Numbered from the stretch's first letter, positions 10,296 through 22,141 are shown. The stretch is DNA of 64,000 nucleotides from Alligator mississippiensis (GCF_030867095.1 NC_081828.1:46415434-46479433), one strand, 5' to 3'. Program-made: numbers and translations. Notes: generated by a model from the letters alone, not told the origin.

Positions 10296-10330
10296 GGGGC
10301 CGGGCCGGGCCGGGCCGGGGAGGGCCGGGC
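10296..10330 (+). repeat. (GGGCC)n pentamer array just after the exon
   Basis: GGGCC-type units begin about 25 bases after the donor at 10270, on the + strand. The sense transcript would carry repeated GGG runs directly next to a splice site. Confidence 0.8.
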
Positions 10331-11285
10331 GATGGCTGGCCGTACCCGCCTTTGCCATCCCTCCCGTGCGCGAGCGTTTCTGACTGCGATGGAAAAATGA
10401 AGCCCCCCCCCGCTTGATATTCATCCGGGGGGTTTCTTCGGCATGCATCTCAGCGTGAACATGCTGTAGCCGGGTGGGCGGCGATGGGGGGCCGACCGAG
10501 GACTGGAAAGTGCAAATCGGGGTCCTCGCTTTTCATTTTAAGTCGCCCGCAAGCCCCAGCCCCCAGGGCCACCACGCACACCAGTCCAAACCCACTGCCC
10601 GCCGCAGGCAGGATGAGAGCGAGCATCTCGACTGCAGCGGGTTAGCCTTGGTTTGCTGCCTTTTCTTCTCCCCCTCTCCCCTAGAAACAAATCCCGTAGT
10701 TTGGTCTGTGCCACCGGGTTTGGGTCATCTCGGTGTAGCTGTTTCTACTCAACTAATAACATCATTGAAATGTCTGTCTTGTTACTTTGGAGGCTGCTGT
10801 GGGCTGTAGGCTTTTTGCCTTTCCTATTTCTCTGCTTTACAAAGGGTTTAGACAATGGGCAAATCTGGTTGAAGTCTCCTTTGGGAGTCAATGGAATGTA
10901 GACTCTGAGTTCCTAAATCACTTTAGAAAAGCCTCCAAGGTCACTTAGATGCCTTAAAAGTGTGGCTATTTGGTCTTACAGTGATACTGTCTTTACTGGA
11001 CTCTTCATTGGATTCATTCTTTTTTTTTTAACAGCATAAAGAACTCTGTGCCTATAGCATTTCTGAGGTGAAAAAGGGGGAGGCTACTATACCTAAGTAG
11101 CTGGACAAAATAATATCTACTGTTTTATTAGGTGAGGGGGGAGCACAAAAGATCCCACCCACCCCGCTCTCCTTAAGTGATTTCAGGAAATGGGGATTCC
11201 TGCATTCTCATTTACAGACTGAGTTTCTATCTACAGAGCTTATGCTGCCTGCCTTACAGCAGTGCAGGTCCCAGTCTTTATCCTC
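10331..11285. other. Island edge and start of the long intron
   Basis: CpG-rich to about 10660, then composition falls. A decayed copy of the reptile 'GAGTCAATGG...TTCCTAAATCACTTT' motif lies at 10883-10925. No exon or complete transposon is recognised. Confidence 0.5.
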
Positions 11286-11515
11286 TCCACACCCTGTAAG
11301 GCAGGGCAGTGTTGTTATCCCCATTGTACAGATAGGGAATGGAGGCAGGAGAAATTCACGGTGAAATCCTGGCAAACTCCCACTGAATTCAATGGGGTCA
11401 TCATATTGCTCTAAGTGACTTGGCCAAGGTCACACAGGATGTCTGTAGTAGAGCAGGAAATTGAACCCAGGTGTCCTGACTCCTAGGCTTACAGCCTAAC
11501 CACTTCCTCTCTGTA
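11286..11515 (+). mobile_element. MIR/CORE-SINE copy
   Basis: Carries the MIR core in order: ATCCCCATTGTACAGATAGGG, TTGGCCAAGGTCACACAGGA, GAGCAGGAAATTGAACCCAGG and TCCTGACTCCTAGGCTTACA. About 60 bases (11352-11410, with GTGAAATCCTGG and GAATTCAATGGGG) do not belong to MIR and look like a small hairpin-type insert. The call is confident, the subfamily is not. Confidence 0.8.
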
Positions 11516-11933
11516 GGGCTTGAAATGTGAGGAAGCTGTGGGGAGAGAGGGGTAGGAGAGATTCCTTCTTGTTAAAACAGGCTACAGGGACTTGATCCTG
11601 AGGTCTCTAACCAGGCACAACTTTAGATTGGGTAAGGACTCCAGGATGTGGCCTTTAGTATGTAGGAGGAGAGGAAAGGGAATGTCTTTTCTTATATTTC
11701 CACTCAAATCCTTGTGGAGATCAAGACCAAGCCATTGTATAGGCAGGTGGGGGGAGCTGGTTGTGGTTGAGAGCGGTCTAAGAGTACAAGGATCCTTCTC
11801 CCCTTCTCACAGCCTATATCAGGGGATGGGCACAGTCATAAAACAGGAACTGCTCCTGTCCTTTCCCAGATGTGCATGGCTCCACCTGTTACTCCATACT
11901 GTATCACTGTGATGCAGGGCAGTGGCTCACATT

Positions 11934-12011
11934 TCATAGAGAAGTAAGGCTGGGAGGGACATCAAAAGATCATCTAGTCCAGCCAGGATTGCAACCTGTG
12001 ACCTTGGTGTT
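11934..12011 (-). mobile_element. Short CR1 3' end
   Basis: TTTCATAGAGAAGTAAGGCTGGGAGGGACATC followed by ATCATCTAGTCCAGCC is the reverse complement of the CR1 3' terminus. Only about 80 bases remain. Confidence 0.8.
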
Positions 12012-12357
12012 CACATGCTAGGGGGGATTCTTGTACCCCGCCACAGTTCCCCCAATCTGGGGACAGCTTCTTACAATGGACAGTCACTACCTAAACAGCA
12101 CAATTAAATCCAGCAGTCTGCCCTTAAGCCTAGTGAAGTCAATGGAAAGACTCCTATCAGTTTCAAAGGGCTTTGGCTCAGGCCCTTGGTGATCAACAAA
12201 AATAGGATCTAGTCCAGGTTCCACTGGATCCAGCTATGCCCTTTAGGTTTTCATTCTAGTTCTGATTACCTTAGGCTTTGGAATTTATTTTAGTTTGTGT
12301 GTTTGACCCACACATGGGTACAGTGGTTTTGGTAACAGAGCATTCATTCATCATTCC
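12012..12357. other. Intronic spacer with a CAATGG-type motif
   Basis: Holds a decayed 'GTGAAGTCAATGGAAAG' copy (about 12133) of the small palindromic repeat also seen at 14383. Nothing else recognised. Confidence 0.4.
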
Positions 12358-12456
12358 AGCTTTTGTATAGAAGAATAATACAAGTATAATAATATAAGAA
12401 GAAGAATACAAGTATGAAGAATAATACAAGTATGATAATATATATATATATATAAA
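12358..12456 (+). repeat. Imperfect short tandem repeat, then (TA)n
   Basis: Three or so variants of AGAATAATACAAGTATGA follow each other and end in a short (TA)n run at 12437-12452. Confidence 0.75.
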
Positions 12457-12505
12457 TTAAGAAAATTGGATCCTATGGCCCCTGCTACACATTACAGATA
12501 CTATG

Positions 12506-12637
12506 CAATTAATTGATTAGTTGCACAATAAACTAAGACTGGCCATAAGTGCAAAGTACTTATCACACAATTAACTAATTAATCCTTCAATAAATTTAGA
12601 CCAGCCACACATGCAAAATAATTAACACACAATAAAG
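12506..12637 (+). repeat. Diverged 62-base tandem duplication rich in TAATTA-like motifs
   Basis: Unit 1 starts CAATTAATTGATTAG at 12506 and unit 2 CAATTAACTAATTAAT at 12568. Both continue through CAATAAA, TTAGAC/AAGACT, GGCCA/CAGCCA and CACACAAT. The start of a third unit lies at 12630. Each unit holds homeodomain-type AATTAA cores. Confidence 0.7.
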
Positions 12638-13226
12638 TTATAAAAGTTAGTGCTTAAAAATGTGTAACAACTCCTATAGTTGGTTTCTATCCAGCTTTAA
12701 TTTGAACATGTAACAGGGTTCTAACTTATTGGAAAATGGAATATTTTGGTAAAGTTATTTTTTTTCTGTCCCTTATGGTAATAAGCATATAAAAAAGGTG
12801 AGTGTATTATAGTAAGGTGGCTTTTGTAATCTTTTAAATTCTATATGATGGATTATTAGTTTAAATGCATCTGATAAGAGCAAAGTTTAAAGGAGAATTT
12901 GTGTGAGTTAAAGCTTGGCAGTGTTTTCAAATGCTCAAGATACAATGGAAGAATGCTAGGACCTGAAATGGAGTGCAAAACTTCATGGAAAAATGGAAAA
13001 TAACTTTTTATTCAAGAATTTGTATGTGTGCAGTGTGTTAATTCATTGATGAGAACATAGCTACTGTTTTTAGTATTGAGATCAAAAGACAGGTGGTGTG
13101 TGTCTTCTATTTTAGCAGATTATGCATTCAGAACACTTTTGTTGTTATAACTAAGGAAAAATATTAGATGTCACAATATAACAACCTTTCTGTGTTGCAA
13201 TATTCTTGGTTCTAGAGGTTGTGCTA

Positions 13227-13283
13227 TCTATCTATCTATCTACATATAGATATAGATATAGATATACACACACACACACTCTC

Positions 13284-13353
<70 letters not shown>

Positions 13354-13372
13354 GCACACACACACACACACG
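13227..13372. repeat. Compound microsatellite (TCTA)n(TAGA)n(AC)n(GT)n(TA)n(AC)n
   Basis: A run of short repeats with mirror and inverted order: AC repeats, CTCTCGTG, GT repeats, about 26 TA units (13297-13348), then AC repeats again. The GT/TA/AC core is nearly self-complementary over about 90 bases and could extrude as a cruciform. Confidence 0.95.
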
Positions 13373-14382
13373 TACATTTCCATAGCGTCTGAATATTTAG
13401 ATAGAAATGAGGCCCAATCCTGCACCCTTTGTTTTATTTGTATATTAGCCAGTGAGCCAGATCCTCAGCTGAGGCCAATTGGTTAAGGTCTATTGAAGTG
13501 AACAGAGCAATGCTGAATTACACCAGTGGAAGATTTAACTAACTGGGTCTATCTGTATGAGGAAGAACTACCTGCAAAAATAGCAAGTAAAATCTCAATT
13601 ATATATGCAAGTAATGCAGTTCCCTGTGAACATACTTGCCAATTCCCATTATAAAACAGCTTTACTTTCCTTTTTTATTAAAAATAACAATGTGGAGAAT
13701 ATGAAATAGTTTTTACAGTTGTATTAAGGGCTTAGTCCTATATCACTTAACTTCATGGGAGTTTTACCATTGCATTAAGAGCCAGATCAGACCCTAAGAG
13801 TCCAGAGAAAACAGTGACATGCATAGGGTTTTTGCAACCTGATCACATATTCATGTGAGAGCATAGGCTATGTGGGGGGAAAACCTCCAGGGTCTCTTTC
13901 CCTTTTTGGCTGGTGTACTACACTTGTATGCATTTAATATCATGACAGGAGTTGTTTTACAAATCTACTAATCCTCTTCTCTTCTCATTCTGTTTATGGT
14001 TTGTTTTTTCATGTGCCAAATGTAGGGGTAGTTGCTTAAAAGTTATGTATTCATAGAAACACAGAGACTTGTGCAAATCCACCAAGTATAATGGTATATG
14101 GTCTTGGTATTATTAGTATGAAATTAACACTGAGAGCACACCTAATGTTCCGAAAAGCTTATATTAAACTAAGGTATAATTTTGTAATGATCAGTTGTTA
14201 TTATAGGTGGGTTATATTTTAGATCTGGCTTAAATTTCAAATATAAGCAAATCAATGTAGCACCCCAAATCCCACCCATGGGTACTTGCATCAGAATTTA
14301 TGCACATAAAAAAAAATGTTTCTCAGCCTAGACCTGCTCCCATAGAAATCAATGGCAAAACTCTCATTCATTTCAGTGCTAG
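13373..14382. other. Intronic sequence, nothing recognised
   Basis: AT-rich, no open frame worth noting. Fragments such as GGTCTATTGAAGTGAACAG (13486) may be decayed copies of the small palindromic repeat. Confidence 0.45.
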
Positions 14383-14450
14383 AGTGAAATCCTCCCCCAC
14401 TGAAGTCAGTGGGAATTTTGCCATTGACTTCAAGTGGTCCAGGATTTCAC
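14383..14450. mobile_element. Small palindromic MITE-like repeat
   Basis: Outer arms GTGAAATCCT (14383-14392) and AGGATTTCAC (14441-14450) are perfect inverted repeats. Inner arms CACTGAAGTCAGTGG and CCATTGACTTCAAGTGG also pair. The 68 bases would fold into one hairpin. Related half-copies recur through the window (11352, 12133, 16915, 33905). Confidence 0.75.
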
Positions 14451-14949
14451 TGTCTTTCTAAAGGTTTTATTATTCAGATGAATGATTTCTATCCAGAGTG
14501 CCCCTAAATGGCATTTTACATATCACTAATAGCTATAGTTTTACCCTTGCTGCTTGTATCAGTAGCGTTCTCTTATACCACTCTATACTTGCTGTAGATT
14601 AAAGCCCTGTTTTTAAAAAGCCTGTTAAAGATTAATAAACGAGCAGTAGGTGAGAGAGTGCATTTAGTCATGTTGCAGGTGATTATAAGCAACAATGTAA
14701 CTTGTTGGATGCTCTAAGAGTTGACTAATCATTGATTAAGACCCCTCATAATCATTTACTAATCTTTTATAAAGCATTTATATATATTAAAAGAAGTATT
14801 ACTATAAGTAATGAAGGGAAATATATTTAAGATGACAACTGGTGACATTATGTAACAGCAAATGCTTGTATAAGCCCAGAAATTGCCAGCCAACTAAAAG
14901 TGCCATGCACTGAGTATCTTCATATAGGAATCTGAGTGAATATGGATAT

Positions 14950-15090
14950 ACCCAGAGTGGGCCTCATTGTACTAAGCACTGTATAAATACAGAGCAAGGA
15001 TAGTGGCTGCCCCTGAAGTGTTGACTGTCTAAGTAGGCAAGACAGACACTGGGTACAGGAAACGGTGTAGTGAACAAGCAGAGGGGACAA
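14950..15090 (+). mobile_element. Amniote SINE-like fragment
   Basis: GTACTAAGCACTGTATAAATACAGAGCAAGGATAGTGGCTGCCCCTGAAGTGTTGACTGTC-type order matches a common amniote SINE tail that includes a 'cagtccctgcc...gagcttacaatct' segment. Family assignment is tentative. Confidence 0.45.
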
Positions 15091-15124
15091 TATGATGGTA
15101 GCAAACACTGTATTAGCTCACTGA

Positions 15125-15145
15125 TTATTTATTTATTTATTTTTA
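15125..15145 (+). repeat. (TTTA)n short tandem repeat
   Basis: About five ATTT units. Confidence 0.85.
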
Positions 15146-15489
15146 AGTGGATTTAGTTAGGAGGGGACAAACTAGGAATGAATCCTCTTCCCTACACCCT
15201 GGATGCCCAGAAGCTATTTTTAGGATGAGACCGCAGCCCTAGCATCCTGCAGTGTGGAGGGATAAGAAAAAGTGGGTTTCCCTCACTCCTTTCAAAGCCT
15301 CCTGTGCTGACCAGAGCAGGGCTTCTTGCTACACAAGGGCTTCTGTGAAGCTGCTTTGCCTCCCATACCCCAGAACAGCCCCTGGGTGGGGCCAAGTGTT
15401 TCTCTCCAGACTGGAGTAAATTTCACCCCTGAGAATGCTGTAGTCAAACAAATCAGTATTTTAAATATCCTTGTGCCTCTTCTTCATTT

Positions 15490-15745
15490 TCTTTAGAAGT
15501 GTCCTCCAAAATTCATCATTTGCCTGTGACCCGAAACATTTGTTCCAAATCATTTTTTTGTTGCCAGTGCGAAAACTGACGACACACTCATCCTGATTTT
15601 CTTCAACGGACCAGTTCATTAAAGATCATTTGCCTGATGTTTTCTCTAAATAATGTTGGTTCTGCAGACAACTTGAAGACTGTTTATCGCAAGCATTTGA
15701 TATTTGAGCTTAGAGTCATTTTGATTGGAAAGTGAGGTCCCGCGG
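15490..15745. promoter_or_regulatory. Candidate conserved intronic element
   Basis: Repeat-free and unusually rich in intact CpGs for this intron (ACCCGAAAC, GTGCGAAAACTGACGACAC, TCAACGGACC, TTATCGCAAGC, TCCCGCGGT). Contains GATTGGAAAG and ATTTGTTCCAAATCATT-like motifs. No coding potential. The call rests on composition only. Confidence 0.3.
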
Positions 15746-17430
15746 TACTGTTTTCATCCTCTGACTGGATGGAAGCACATCTTCACATTGGGGTTCCACT
15801 GGGAACACTTGTGATTACAAATTCAAAATTTGCATTACGTGTGAAATTGTTAACCACTGCTTGTATGCTTGCTTAGCTGGTTTAGGACCAGTGCCAGCTC
15901 TTGATCCAAGTGTAATATTCATCTGTATTTTGCTTTGTGGAAGGGACCCCAAATTTGAAAGAAGGGCCTGCTTGTGCTGAAGTCAGTGACAGTTTTCCTT
16001 GTAACTTTAATGGCAGCAGATCCAGGCCTCAAATTTTCATTGTTATTTTCACATAAAATGAAGTTCTGTGAATCAGGCTTAGCTTTCCCCCTGTGCATGA
16101 AATGTATTATTGCAGGAGTTCAGAATGAAATACTTGGTGCTGGTATTACACAGTGATAAGAAAGCATTATGGTTCCCCTTCTATACCTTACCCACAAAGG
16201 AGATGAATCTCACCTTTCCAACAACACGCCTCAGCTCATTAACTCAAGATACCACAGTTGAGGCTTTCAGCACCAAAAGCCACTATTATATCTTGTCTTT
16301 TTAGTTAAGATAGTAACGGGCTTACTGTCATTACCAGACATTACCTTCTCAACTCAAACTTTCTGCAAATCAGATCAGCAAATCCCAGTCTTGAGAAAAT
16401 CTTCCCTGAGAAGAAACAGGCATTTAGAAGGATGGAATTACTACAGCTGGTCAGAACATTTTTGCCAACATGCCAAGCAAATGGTGTGACTGAAGCCAAA
16501 TTATTTTTCATGGAACTTTCTTGGGAAGTTTTGGGGATCTTATATGGAGAAGGAGAGAAACTGATGGTTGGGGTATTAGCCTACAGCGTGGAAGAGTTGG
16601 GTTTAAATCCCTGCTCTTTCATGCTACAGTGAGCTGGAGGAAGGATTTGAACATGGGCCTCCTATGTCCCAGGCCATTGCCTGAACCCTCCAAGACTGTC
16701 CAGAGCAATGCTTAGATACACAGCTGCCTTTACAGAACTACTTTAAAGGTTCTGTATTCCTACCAACCCAGAACAAAAGCAAGTGTGAAATCCTTGGGCG
16801 TAGCGGCCTTTCTGTCTTTTGATCAGCTCTAGGAATTAGATCAAGAAAGTGAAATCTGAATTTCTGCAGAAACAGCAATTGGCAGCATCGCACATGACAT
16901 GATCCAAAACCTACTGAAATCCATGGAAAGACCTCCCTTGACTTCAGTGGGCTTCAGATTAGACCCTATATCAGAGATGGATGCCAAAAGTGACTGGGAT
17001 GTTTTGCTGTATTAAAAACTAGGATTAAACATTTCACCTTTCCTCATTGCTGTGGGGCTTGGGGTTGCATTTTGTTTCCTTTTGGGCACAAATGCATTAC
17101 TCAGAGAGCAAAACTACATCTGTAGATGCTCATATAAAAACTGGGTGTATAAAACCAGAGTCATAACCATTTGCTTTGAGTATTATAATTTTTTATTATT
17201 TTGGCATCACTATTGGTAAAATAAAATATAACAAGGAAAATCAGAAAAATAAAAATCATCCACTAATGACCATGTTAGTTAGCTGAGGCTCAGAGGATGA
17301 AGTGAAGAGCCCCTGAACTTTCATCTGTAGAAGGACCCAGTCCAGCTTTAAACACTAATTAAAAACACTTCTTTTTCAGAATTTATTTCTCCCATAATGT
17401 GAGTGGGGTTCCTGTTTGGGGCCTTATCGA
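15746..17430. other. Intronic sequence with decayed repeat scraps
   Basis: A CTACTGAAATCCATGG...CCTTGACTTCAGTGGG hairpin-type copy lies at about 16910-16955. The open frames here (up to 66 codons) resemble no family. Confidence 0.45.
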
Positions 17431-17451
17431 TTTTTTTTTTTTTTTTTTTTT
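17431..17451 (+). repeat. T21 run
   Basis: Uninterrupted T run without a retroposon body that I can attach to it. Confidence 0.9.
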
Positions 17452-18634
17452 AAATCAAAACAGACTAGGAAAGGCAAAATTATGACTATTATTTTATATT
17501 GCTGTGTTTAAACACCACAAAACATTGCTTACAGAATAACAAAATAACTTAGGAAGGAGGACAGACAACCAAAATATTATGGAGCAGATCTTTCCAAAGC
17601 CTCTAAAGGATATAGGAGCATAAATTCCAATGACTTTCAATGGCACTTGTGATTATAAATCTTAATGAAATATTCATATGCTACACAATAAATAAAAGGG
17701 AACTTAGTCTCTACCTGAATTAAATAGCATTCCTGCCTTCCATATTTAAGGAAAAGAATTTCCAGGGCAAAAACATTATCAGGCCCATTATTTCAAATAT
17801 TCTTTATGCTTTTCCTCTCCTACTACTCTGTTTTGCTTATTAACAATAATTTAAAAGCACAGTAGGTTGAAAAGAATCTCTGTCTTTCCCCAAGAAAAAA
17901 TATAATATAAAATTTTGATTGGAGAGTTTTTTAATTAAAAAAATTGGAAACCAAAATGAAAATATTGGTTTCAATTTATTTTTTCTTTCTTTCCCATTCC
18001 CCCTTTTAAACAGTCCTTGTGGGTTCTGAAAATGCATCTTCAAACTAAATGCAGATTTTTGTCTTTGTGTGTCCTTTCTTCATCTGTGCAGTAGGGTTGA
18101 GTATACTTGCCAGCTTCACAAGCGCATTTTATTAAGACCAATAAGCCCACAACATTAGCTGGGATAAATGAACCTCTACCTCCATAGAGATTAATTGATT
18201 CACTCCAGCTGCGGATCGGTCCCAAAATTACAAAACATTAAGTATTACTCTCACAATTTCTGGATACTAAGCAAATGCAGGATAGTTTAACAAACTACTA
18301 AAAGATGTGCTGTTGTGTTGCCAGCATTCACAACTGTTATCGGTAGTCTTACAAATATATGGAAAGTTATGTAAAGCACTAGTTTCTGAAATCATGACAC
18401 AAGGATCTTAGCTTTCTTTATTTATTTATTGAAAAAGTAAATTTCTGGTTGCAAAGAAAAGCTTGGAAGAGTGACCTGAATACACTGAAGAGACTGAAAA
18501 ACCAGAAGCAAAATACAAAAAAGCTCCCTAAATTATCCTTTAAAAAATCTCAGGATCTTTAAGCAAATCTCATGACTTTTGTGGTAGAAGTCTAAACTGT
18601 TGTTTTTAAAGGTAGGGTTGGCAATACAATTGGA
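17452..18634. other. AT-rich intronic sequence
   Basis: Includes a TCTAAAGGATATAGG...CAATGACTTTCAATGGC scrap (17600-17655) and a TTTGAAAA/TTTTCA-rich patch (17880-18000). No gene. Confidence 0.45.
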
Positions 18635-19043
18635 AGAGACATAAGAAGCTAAGTCTTTTTAGTTTATTCAGCACAGAACAGGAGATGCCTTGCTCATGGT
18701 CTAACAGTGTCTACAATAGAAAATTATTTCAGGCAGTTGATATGTCTATGATCTAACAGACAAAAAACGTTATGAGGTTGAATAGCTGGAAGCTGACTAC
18801 TCTAGGCATAAGGCACAACTGTTTAACAGTGAGGGTAATTGGCCACCCGGATGTGATGGGTTCTTCATCACTTGCTGTCCCTAAATCAAACCTGGCTCTT
18901 TTCAAAAAAGATGTTATAGCTCCAGAAACAAATATAGGCTTGATACAGAAATCACCGAGTTGAAGTGGTTTTCTCCATGCTATGCAAGAGGTCAGAATAA
19001 GTGATCATAATGGACTCTAATAAACCTAAAACCGATGAATGAC
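18635..19043 (+). mobile_element. L3/CR1-like LINE 3' end
   Basis: Order of phrases follows the L3/CR1 tail on the + strand: AGAAGCTAAG-TTTATTCAGCACAGAACAGGAGATG, then ACTTGCTGTCCCTAAATCAA, CAAGAGGTCAGAATAAGTGATCATAATGG. The middle part is decayed. Confidence 0.6.
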
Positions 19044-19129
19044 TGAAATGAGAATCTATGAACTGCTGTTGTAGTGGACAAGAGGGGAAGAGGTTTAAAA
19101 CATTTTCACAACTTATCTCATTTGTGACA

Positions 19130-19310
19130 GAGCAGCAGACTTAATGTGCATAATAAACATAATTGCATAATTAGCTGCAAATTGCAACTGTTTATTCAGC
19201 CTACAATCTGAATGAAAGGGATTCTACTAATACCTTCCAAAATTTAATTATCAAATTCAGCATCACCAAAATGAAATAATTAACTGAATGATACTGCCTG
19301 TCAGGAAATA
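19130..19310. promoter_or_regulatory. Candidate homeodomain-site cluster
   Basis: Repeat-free AT-rich block with ATAATTGCATAATTAGCTGC, AATTTAATTATCAAATT and AAATAATTAACTGAATGA. Several TAATTA-type cores within 130 bases suit homeodomain binding, but AT-rich DNA makes such cores by chance. Confidence 0.25.
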
Positions 19311-22059
19311 TATCTAGCAGGAAGGGAAAAGATAATTCTGAGCTATTCCAACAGCTGGTGGTTCTTTTCTTTTTTGAGGTAAAAACTTCTTGTCAGTAAA
19401 AGGCAAAGAGGGTTTTGCCTTTGAATTCAGTGGGCTAGAATTCCCCTCCTTATTTTGTCAGATGTTGATATTATTCGTATTATGATGATCTGGTCCATTT
19501 TAGACCAAGTGTGGGTCAAAAGCCTGCGGCAAAGTCTCAGGGATAGTACTAATATACCATTTGTCCATATGCAGGTAGCCTTCACCCTGTGAAAAAAGCC
19601 ACAAGTAGATGATAGACACTTCTAAAATGGTATAACCCTGTCTAAATAGTGGCAAATTTACCCCATGTTGAATCAGAGTTCAGTCCATACCCCTATAGGG
19701 TAATTTGGCTGTGGATAGATCAAATCCTCATAGCCAATTATCTATTCAGAAATTTCTAGTAGGTCCTGCTCGATCTCTGCAAACCTAATTCAATCAGAAG
19801 TTATGGTCTGTTTCAGAAATTATCTGGTGATGTTCTCTGGCCTGAGCTATGCAGATAATATATGATTATAACTGCCCCTTCTGTGAACTTTGGGGAAAAT
19901 TGGATTCAGTTTCGGTTTCCTTTCTCCAAGTTCAGGAGTGTGTTAATTTGGGATTCTGTTTCTACTCAGCATAAATATTTTCCCTGGGCTAACAGCTATG
20001 ATGCGTGAATTTACAGGGTGGTTAAAAACGCTACTGTCCTGATTAGATAGTGGTCTGTGTCCCCTTAGCACCATACAAATGGTTGCACAAGGTGTTGTGT
20101 GTTGGAGCATTAGGGCAAAAGTCAGGATCCTGAGTTTCAATCAAGAGCCTGCATTGCAAATATGGGCATATGCACATGATCATGTATTAAATACATTATC
20201 ATTAATGTATTTTGTCCAGTCCTCAAAGCATCCCATCCAGAAGAGAAGGGGAGAATGCATATGAACTGATTTGCTTGGTAGTTAGAAGTGGGAAGGGCCT
20301 CCAAGAAAGCAGAGCTGGGCATCCATTTCCAGGGCAGGGAAATGACTGCCAGTAGGGTTTTATCTGCTTGTGTTTTGACTGTCATTCCCTTGTGAGAAAA
20401 CTTGTTTCAGAATTGGACCATTTATGTTGCTGACTTAGACGCCCAATTGCACTGGCACTTTTGTCATTTGTTTTGGGGAGACTATTTAGCTGTGAAATGT
20501 AACAGCGCTGAGGTGAACTTTTGATGCCATGAAACTAATTTTTAAAAGGAGGTGCTTAATTCTCCTTGAGATCCATCATAGTTAAGTGTCTAAATGCCTT
20601 TAAAAATCTGCTTCACAGCTCTAAGGAAGGAAAAACATTTGTGGCCTTATTTTTAGGGAGAACTGATTAAAGTCATTAGAATTATTAGAAGCATTCATGC
20701 TATTTTAGCTAGTACTGAGAATAATCATTGGCATTTTAGATACACAGGGTCTTTTTCAGGCTAGCTGCAGTGAATAAAATAGGAAGTGGTGGGAGGGGGG
20801 CAAACAAGTTCAACACGATGCTTAGGTGCGGCCTGGAGAAATGGGGCAGAACAAAGCTATGCTGGCATGGGGGCAATTATTGGAGGCAAGATGCTGTTTT
20901 ATGGAGCTCCCTAGCATCTGTGGGAGAGTGCTCCACCTACTGTCTCCTTTTATGGGGTTTGCACGTGTTGCCAAAATTTTGTGCAGCTCCATGCATAATG
21001 CTTTAGGGATGTTTTCAGATAACCTGTTTTGCATGTTCACAAATAACGTGCAGCGCATCTATTCTGAAAACCTTGGTGCAGATTTACCATTGGGTGCAGA
21101 CGTTAGCAATGAGACCAGATTTTCCTTATAGGGCTCCCCTCAATAGTAAGAATGGGCACAGAGATGCAGAACCTCACTGATTGCGCCCCTTAAGAGTGCC
21201 CATTGGCAAGTTTAGGACTCATTGCAGTTTACTCAGGGGCTGAAAGAATGAAACATGCTTTCTTTGGGTCCAGGGATTCTTATTTTGCCTGGTACTACTT
21301 GCATTCTCCTGTTTCCCATGTGCAAGCTTCAGGAAGAATATGACCCTGAATAATGTGCAAGGGAGTCCAGGGATTCTATTAGAAGCAGATTTGATGTCCT
21401 GCCGCAGCTGCATTTTCTGTCTGTATTACTGTGTAAATTCAGCTCCTTTACACTGGGGAACCTTCAGATCCATACTGTCACCAATGTAGCTGAGAGCCGA
21501 GTGTGTCCCTGTAGCTGGCAAGAGCATATTGATTAATATAGCCATTATTGTACTGATTACTTGGGGTTTGGAAGCACACTTGTTAGCTCCCTAGACCCAC
21601 TTAAAAAAAGAAAAGAAACCTTGGTGGCAATCAGGGGTCATTAAACTACTGTTAAGGAGGCTACAGTGATATCTGCTTTTGTAATGCATAGACAACTAAA
21701 AATACCATTTGTGCTGGTTGCTGTTCCTAGTCTATAATTCAAGTCATGTGAAATGGCATTGGCCCCCCTCAGCCAATGCTCTACTTCAAGTATTCTATTT
21801 TAGAAGGGGAGCAAATAATAGACTTGGATTGTTGCCCCTTCATCCCTCCCTTAATTAGATTTGTGCTTTACGATTAACATTTCATATAAAAGACTGGAAC
21901 TGATGGATGTTTGGCATCCTTATGTGCAAACAAGCCAAATATACACATCATCTGTCCCTGAATGCCAGGCATGTGCTTCATCTTTGGCCCCTGATTTTCA
22001 CCCTATCACCAGAGACCTGCTTTCTTCTTCTTTTACCAGTGTGAAATTACAGACAAGCA
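19311..22059. other. Intronic sequence, no repeat or exon recognised with confidence
   Basis: Longest repeat-poor stretch of the intron. Open frames up to about 100 codons on both strands, none with a domain signature. Parts near 20430-20620 echo the old CAATGG-type repeats. Confidence 0.45.
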
Positions 22060-22141
22060 ATATGTCTTGCTTTGATCAGGAGGTTGGACTAGATGACCTC
22101 CTGGGGTCCCTTCCAATCCTAATTTTCTATGATTCTGTGAC
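22060..22141 (+). mobile_element. CR1 3' end
   Basis: GGAGGTTGGACTAGATGACC, CTCCTGGGGTCCCTTCCAA and CCTAATTTTCTATGATTCTG form the canonical CR1 terminus on the + strand. About 80 bases survive. Confidence 0.9.

Larger units (their letters stand above)
6395..10660. promoter_or_regulatory. LMX1A: LMX1A CpG island (two GC blocks split by a TG/TA tract)
   Basis: CpG density rises sharply near 6395 and stays high to about 8395. It is interrupted by the simple repeat at 8398-8936 and an AT-richer spacer, then returns from about 9720 to 10660. The island spans the putative core promoter, the 5'UTR, both coding exons seen here and the first coding intron. Broad islands like this are typical of developmental transcription-factor genes and often carry Polycomb marks; that regulation is family knowledge, not seen in the sequence. 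Confidence 0.85.
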
